Source: an uncultured Spirochaetales bacterium (GTDB taxonomy: Bacteria > Spirochaetota > Spirochaetia > Sphaerochaetales > Sphaerochaetaceae). Taken from it: 9,979 nt of DNA. Shown here in pieces: positions 6,425-9,979 of the stretch. Both the position numbers and the translations under genes were made by a program. Numbering within the stretch: position 1 is the stretch's first letter; each line of letters begins with the position of its first letter. The DNA lies in the NCBI GenBank assembly GCA_934271365.1, contig CAKQRI010000050.1:1-9979 (forward strand). The letters run 5' to 3'. The notes below the pieces were generated by a model. The model was not told the origin of the DNA, made no database searches, and was given only the letters and a program-made list of their open reading frames with translations.

Positions 6425-7897
6425 TTAAATATCAAATCCAATCTGAATCATAGCTCCAAAGCGGAAGATAAATGAGTCCGATAGCTTATAGTCTGGAATA
6501 TAATCACTGCTTATATATCTATAGTATGTGACATTATCTCTGCCTGTTACATAAGAGAGTCCAGCAAATACAGAAAAGCATATCGATGACGTATCAAAGG
6601 AAAGCTTTCCCTCAGGGATAAATGAAAGACCAACCTCTGCATCTGCCAGGAATGAGTAATCATGCATGAGATTATCAAATGCAGGAACAGGTGCATAATC
6701 AAGCATGTTGATAAGATATGATATATTCCAGTCCATCAGTCCAATGCTTGCTTCCATATAAGGCGTCACATATGAGGCTAAGGCCTCGATAGGATATTTA
6801 TACTTTACGCCTAACGAATAACCTGAATATGCCTTTTTCAGCCTTCCATTCTCTTTCAGATCCGATGAAGCCTCATCTTTTGGATCAAGAGGATAGCCAG
6901 CCACATATCTGTTCTTGAATATACCTGAGAGATGAGGAGTGAAAGGGACTTCCATCTCAAGCTCATTGAAATTCATTCCTATCATGCGGGAAAAACCTGT
7001 AAGATAGATGATATCATTTCTCTCCCATGTTGATTTTCTAAAGAAAGACATTGCATCTACAGAATAAATGGCATATCCGAAATGATTTGTAATCTCTGTG
7101 AAATATCTTAATGAGAGCACTCCTGTATCTATATTGAATGAATAATATGGTCCATTTAAATATCTTCCATAAAGTTCCATCGTACTTGATGAGCTATGTT
7201 CCTGCACCCAATTCCATCCTAATGATACGGAAATGAACTCGGAATATTCATTCTGAAGAGAAAAGCGTATTGAAAGATTCTCTGTACTCTGAAAGCCAAA
7301 CGCAGAGTATGCCGCAGCATCAAATGAGATTGCAAATGCAGACTTCTCAAGCTCAAGCAAATAAAAGCTGGTTATTGTATCAAGACCTAAATATCCATAT
7401 GCTTTCACGTCATTCCAGTCATAGGGAAGATCGACACGGTGAATATGAGATATCTTATGGATTGTATTCTGCAGATAGTCGAAACCCATATAGCCAGCAA
7501 GAAAGAAACCTGTTTCAGGAGTCAGTTTAAATGAAAAAAGATCAGAGTTAAACGCCTGTAGCTTAAGTCCTGCTTTAAATTCTGCAACATCTAGTCTACC
7601 GCTATAAAAAGAAGACACAGATGAATCTTCCTTATCTGAATCCTTTATGTCCCAGCCTTTCTTCCAGCCACGGTTGGTAATACCATCAAAATCCATTCTG
7701 AGAAACCATCGATGAGACTCCAGTCCTATATGCTCAGAATAAGAGAGCTGGTCATCATCGTTTCTGGAGAATCCATAAGCCCATTTATCATTGCCTAAAC
7801 CCAGTTTTACAGAGCTGATCGACCAAGGGTTATCACCGGAGTATAATCCGGCAATGAAAAGAAGAAGGATAACGACTGTAAGTAATACTCTTTTCAT
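6425..7897 (-). CDS. Putative outer-membrane beta-barrel protein linked to the nag operon
   Basis: This 490-aa protein is not assigned to a named family. It begins with a clear Sec signal peptide: MKR, a hydrophobic core to about residue 17, and likely cleavage near GLYSG before DNPW. The rest has few charged helices and many short amphipathic strands with alternating aromatic and small residues, for example AYGYLGLDTITSFYLLELE and FISVSLGWNWVQE. It ends FRFGAMIQIGFDI, the alternating hydrophobic last strand typical of outer-membrane barrels, although the last residue is Ile rather than Phe. It starts 31 bases after nagA on the same strand with no terminator between, so it is probably the third gene of that operon. 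A porin or surface protein for amino-sugar oligomers is possible (inference). The Shine-Dalgarno is weak, perhaps reflecting readthrough from nagA. Confidence 0.8.
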   Translation of the reverse strand: MKRVLLTVVILLLFIAGLYSGDNPWSISSVKLGLGNDKWAYGFSRNDDDQLSYSEHIGLESHRWFLRMDFDGITNRGWKKGWDIKDSDKEDSSVSSFYSGRLDVAEFKAGLKLQAFNSDLFSFKLTPETGFFLAGYMGFDYLQNTIHKISHIHRVDLPYDWNDVKAYGYLGLDTITSFYLLELEKSAFAISFDAAAYSAFGFQSTENLSIRFSLQNEYSEFISVSLGWNWVQEHSSSSTMELYGRYLNGPYYSFNIDTGVLSLRYFTEITNHFGYAIYSVDAMSFFRKSTWERNDIIYLTGFSRMIGMNFNELEMEVPFTPHLSGIFKNRYVAGYPLDPKDEASSDLKENGRLKKAYSGYSLGVKYKYPIEALASYVTPYMEASIGLMDWNISYLINMLDYAPVPAFDNLMHDYSFLADAEVGLSFIPEGKLSFDTSSICFSVFAGLSYVTGRDNVTYYRYISSDYIPDYKLSDSFIFRFGAMIQIGFDI

Positions 7898-7928
7898 ATC
7901 TACAGGATAATATCAGATAATGTGAATT

Positions 7929-9104
7929 TCAAATCTGTATCAAGGAACCTCTGACCATGACTTTCTTTATATTCACATCACTATCAAAGATAATGAGATC
8001 AGCATCCTTTCCTTCTGCTATTGAGCCCTTTCTGTTATCTATGCCCAGAAGCCTTGCAGGAGTGAGGCTCATCATCCTGACTGCATCCGGAATAGAAGCA
8101 CCCGCAAGCCCTATCATATTTCTGACAAGCCTATCTGCTGTTGCTACAGATCCTGCGAAGGCACTGCGGTCAGGCAGTTTAGCAACGCCATCTTCCTTTA
8201 TGCACATCACTCCATCACCTTTCTTTCCTAGGTAGTACTCCCCATCTTCCATGCCTGCTGCTCTCATGCTGTCAGTGACAAGGCAGATTCTATCGGGACC
8301 TTTTATCTTAAGTATAAGACGCAGAAGCTCTTTAGGCAGGTGACAGCCATCTGCGATAATCTCAACATAGATGTCATCTATTAAATAACCAGCCTCTACT
8401 GCGCCTGCGACACGGAATGCATTTCTTCTATGCACACCAGTCATTCCTGAGTAGAAGTGAGTAAGAAGACTGACTCCACTATCATAAGCTCTCATTATGC
8501 ATTCACAGTCTGCATCTGTATGAGCAGCCGATGCAAGGATGCTATGCTGTCTCAGAACTCTGAGAAACTCATCTGAGCCAGGAAGCTCTACTGCAAATGA
8601 CCACCGTCTTATCCTATCGGTAGCTACCAATACCCTATTATACTCTTCAGGTGATGGATTTCTGAGATATCTTGGATCCTGTGCTCCTCGCTCATTATAT
8701 GAGAAATATGGCCCTTCAAGATGAAGACCTAGAATTTCAGATAGCCCCTCCCTCTTCAGCTCTACTTCATTGAATAGATGTATGAAGTCAAGCATTGATT
8801 CTGGAGTGCTTGTAAGGCTTGTCGGAAGAATCGATGTTGTTCCATGGTGCATATGAGCACTGACAGCCTCATAGATAGCTGAAATAGAGCCATCCATGAA
8901 ATCGTAGCCACCAGCACCATGCGTATGGATATCTATGAATCCGGGAGCCAAATATAATCCTTCTGCATCAACATCGGTATCTGCAGGCTCTCTGATCTCT
9001 CCATCAAAGGCTATCTGGCTTATCACTCCATCAGAGACAAGCAGTTCTCCTCTCTTAATTGAAAGAGGTGTAACAATAAGAGCATTGCGGAATATAGTTC
9101 TCAT
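7929..9104 (-). CDS. nagA: N-acetylglucosamine-6-phosphate deacetylase (NagA)
   Basis: This 391-aa cytoplasmic amidohydrolase removes acetate from GlcNAc-6-phosphate to give glucosamine-6-phosphate, the substrate of the deaminase encoded just before it. Family signs are GFIDIHTHGAGG (His60 and His62), LHLEGPYFS (Glu129, metal ligand), SAAHTDAD (His195), THFYSGM (His216), DGCHLP (His255, substrate contact) and VTDSMRAAG (Asp278, catalytic). The tail has the usual RKGSIAEGKDADLIIFD. The length is normal. The frame extends upstream to 9122, but ATG at 9104 is preferred. It shares ATGA with the nagB stop and gives the typical MRTIFRNALIV start. The downstream barrel-protein gene follows after 31 bases. 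A damaged copy of part of this gene's 3' region lies at 5941-5991. All catalytic residues are present, so activity is expected. Confidence 0.96.
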   Translation of the reverse strand: MRTIFRNALIVTPLSIKRGELLVSDGVISQIAFDGEIREPADTDVDAEGLYLAPGFIDIHTHGAGGYDFMDGSISAIYEAVSAHMHHGTTSILPTSLTSTPESMLDFIHLFNEVELKREGLSEILGLHLEGPYFSYNERGAQDPRYLRNPSPEEYNRVLVATDRIRRWSFAVELPGSDEFLRVLRQHSILASAAHTDADCECIMRAYDSGVSLLTHFYSGMTGVHRRNAFRVAGAVEAGYLIDDIYVEIIADGCHLPKELLRLILKIKGPDRICLVTDSMRAAGMEDGEYYLGKKGDGVMCIKEDGVAKLPDRSAFAGSVATADRLVRNMIGLAGASIPDAVRMMSLTPARLLGIDNRKGSIAEGKDADLIIFDSDVNIKKVMVRGSLIQI

Positions 9105-9859
9105 GCCAGATTCCCAGCACATGCCCTATCTGCATATATTATAGAGTTATTCCTTGTCCGGAGAATGCTTGCAGGACAGGATTCATCAATAGGTCCAAGC
9201 ATTGCAGCCTTCAATGCTTCATGCTTCTTTTCTGTAGGCACAATGCAGAATATATGCTTTGCAGAAACCAGCTTCGGGATTGTCACGGTGAAAGCTCTTT
9301 TCGGAACGCTTTCAAAATCTGGGAAACAGCCATCATGAACCTGCTGCATCCTGCAGACATCATCAAGCTCTACAAGCTTAACAGTCTTAGAATCATTGAA
9401 GTCAGCAACTCCTGGATCATTGAATGCGATATGCCCATTCTCACCTATCCCCATGAAAGTTATGTCTACATCAATAGAATTGAGAAGATCCGAATAGCGT
9501 AAGGCTTCTGCATTCTCATCTGAAGCCCCTCCATTGATGAGATTCACAGAAGCAAAAGGCATTTTCGAGAATATTGAATCCGTCAGGAATTCCGTAAATG
9601 AACCCTTCTCACAGATTCCAAGACCTGCATATTCATCCATGTGGTAGGCATTTATCCTGCTCCACTCTATATCCTTTGTAAGAAGAGAAGCAAGAAAATC
9701 ATTCTGGGATGGAGCTGCGGCAAATATGCAGCTGATCATCGGCTTCTCAGAGAGCAGCAACTTTATGACCTTCTCAGCATCTGATGCTGCTGCCTCTCCC
9801 ATTTCCTTTCTATTATCGAAAATCTTCAGCTCTGCTTTATCAAATAGCTTATCTATCAT
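9101..9859 (-). CDS. nagB: Glucosamine-6-phosphate deaminase, NagB family (divergent subgroup)
   Basis: This 252-aa enzyme of the NagB/6-phosphogluconolactonase fold should isomerise and deaminate glucosamine-6-phosphate to fructose-6-phosphate and ammonia. Visible motifs are NAYHMDEYAGL (catalytic Asp75) and GIGENGHIAFNDPG (137-150, with His143). The tail contains GPIDESCPASILR, typical of the subgroup. Compared with E. coli NagB, the loop GxGxDGHIAFNEP has Asn at 141 and Asp at 148, and the phosphate loop reads AAAPSQND; these variants recur in a known subgroup of COG0363, so activity is likely but the exact sugar could differ. The frame is open to 9943, but ATG at 9859 has GGAGG at 9869-9865, five bases upstream. 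Upstream codons would run through the terminator hairpin at 9917-9939, so the longer start is rejected. It is the first gene of the operon and overlaps nagA by ATGA. Confidence 0.9.
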   Translation of the reverse strand: MIDKLFDKAELKIFDNRKEMGEAAASDAEKVIKLLLSEKPMISCIFAAAPSQNDFLASLLTKDIEWSRINAYHMDEYAGLGICEKGSFTEFLTDSIFSKMPFASVNLINGGASDENAEALRYSDLLNSIDVDITFMGIGENGHIAFNDPGVADFNDSKTVKLVELDDVCRMQQVHDGCFPDFESVPKRAFTVTIPKLVSAKHIFCIVPTEKKHEALKAAMLGPIDESCPASILRTRNNSIIYADRACAGNLA

Positions 9860-9881
9860 AATAGCCTCCAGATAATGCATT

Positions 9882-9909
9882 ATTTTAAAGCAGAAAACCA
9901 TTAAGACAA
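9882..9909 (-). promoter_or_regulatory. Possible promoter of the nagB-nagA operon
   Basis: On the minus strand TTGTCT (9909-9904) and TAAAAT (9887-9882) are 16 bases apart, between the upstream terminator and the nagB ribosome binding site. The boxes are only fair matches, but some promoter is needed after the terminator. Confidence 0.35.
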
Positions 9910-9911
9910 AG

Positions 9912-9939
9912 AAAAACCTTCCGGGTATAAACCGGAAGG
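9912..9939 (-). terminator. Rho-independent terminator of the gene entering from the right
   Basis: CCTTCCGG (9917-9924) pairs perfectly with CCGGAAGG (9932-9939) over a seven-base loop. Read leftward, the stem is followed by TTTTTCTTT. This GC-rich eight-pair stem with a T run is the clearest terminator in the window and separates the nag operon from the upstream leftward gene. Confidence 0.85.
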
Positions 9940-9954
9940 CCATCAGACCAGCTG

Positions 9955-9979
9955 TCAGTTGATCTTTATCTCTATCCTG
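9955..9979 (-). CDS. Possible last codons of a leftward gene beyond the right edge
   Basis: One minus-strand frame gives RIEIKIN then TGA (9957-9955), ending 15 bases before the terminator hairpin, as expected for a gene's end. A second frame stops at once (TAG). The third stays open through the hairpin, which makes it unlikely. Only seven residues are visible, so no function can be given; the alternating pattern could suit a beta-strand. Confidence 0.35.

Noticed and set aside
9860..9943. Longer NagB starting at 9943
   Set aside because: The extension would be read through most of a strong terminator hairpin and past the candidate promoter. ATG at 9859 has an ideal ribosome binding site and matches family length.

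Overview
The window looks like chromosomal DNA of an anaerobic, animal- or gut-associated spirochaete, possibly of the Sphaerochaeta/Treponema kind. The clues are a periplasmic binding protein whose mature N-terminus reads AQGAKEAA directly after a Cys-free signal peptide, a large outer-membrane beta-barrel-like protein (so a diderm cell), and moderately AT-rich genes with strong GGAGG-type ribosome binding sites. This assignment is inference; there is no rRNA or other phylogenetic marker.

Region 1 (1-5875) is a divergent pair of operons. Leftward run a NifH-like iron protein (GTG start at 2518) and two nitrogenase component-1-like proteins (424 aa, then one cut by the left edge), with overlapping stop and start codons. 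Rightward run a FecCD-type permease, an ATPase and a periplasmic binding protein, a complete iron-chelate/cobalamin-class importer. The 155-bp gap between the two start codons holds three identical palindromes, GTTAG-N6-CTAAC. It also holds two facing promoters, TTGATA-N18-TATATT leftward and TTGACA-N18-TATATT rightward, each with its predicted transcription start at a palindrome. The two arms therefore look co-regulated by one unknown dimeric repressor. The ATPase carries an extra C-terminal domain resembling the ACT-like TM1266 family ('iron-only hydrogenase system regulator'). My reading is that the cell imports a metal chelate or tetrapyrrole-like compound and reduces it with a nitrogenase-like enzyme. 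It is not a nitrogenase: there are no cofactor genes in view and the cluster-ligand set is reduced.

Region 2 (5876-6424) lies between convergent genes. It contains a terminator hairpin nested in a larger stem-loop, a short decayed copy of the 3' part of nagA (37 of 40 bases match, followed by a 15-base in-frame deletion), and otherwise unassigned sequence.

Region 3 (6425-9859), all leftward, is an amino-sugar operon: nagB-like glucosamine-6-phosphate deaminase, nagA N-acetylglucosamine-6-phosphate deacetylase (ATGA overlap), and 31 bases later an outer-membrane beta-barrel-like protein. NagA and NagB would turn GlcNAc-6-phosphate into fructose-6-phosphate; the barrel protein may serve uptake of the sugar. 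A strong terminator at 9912-9939 closes a gene that enters from the right edge.
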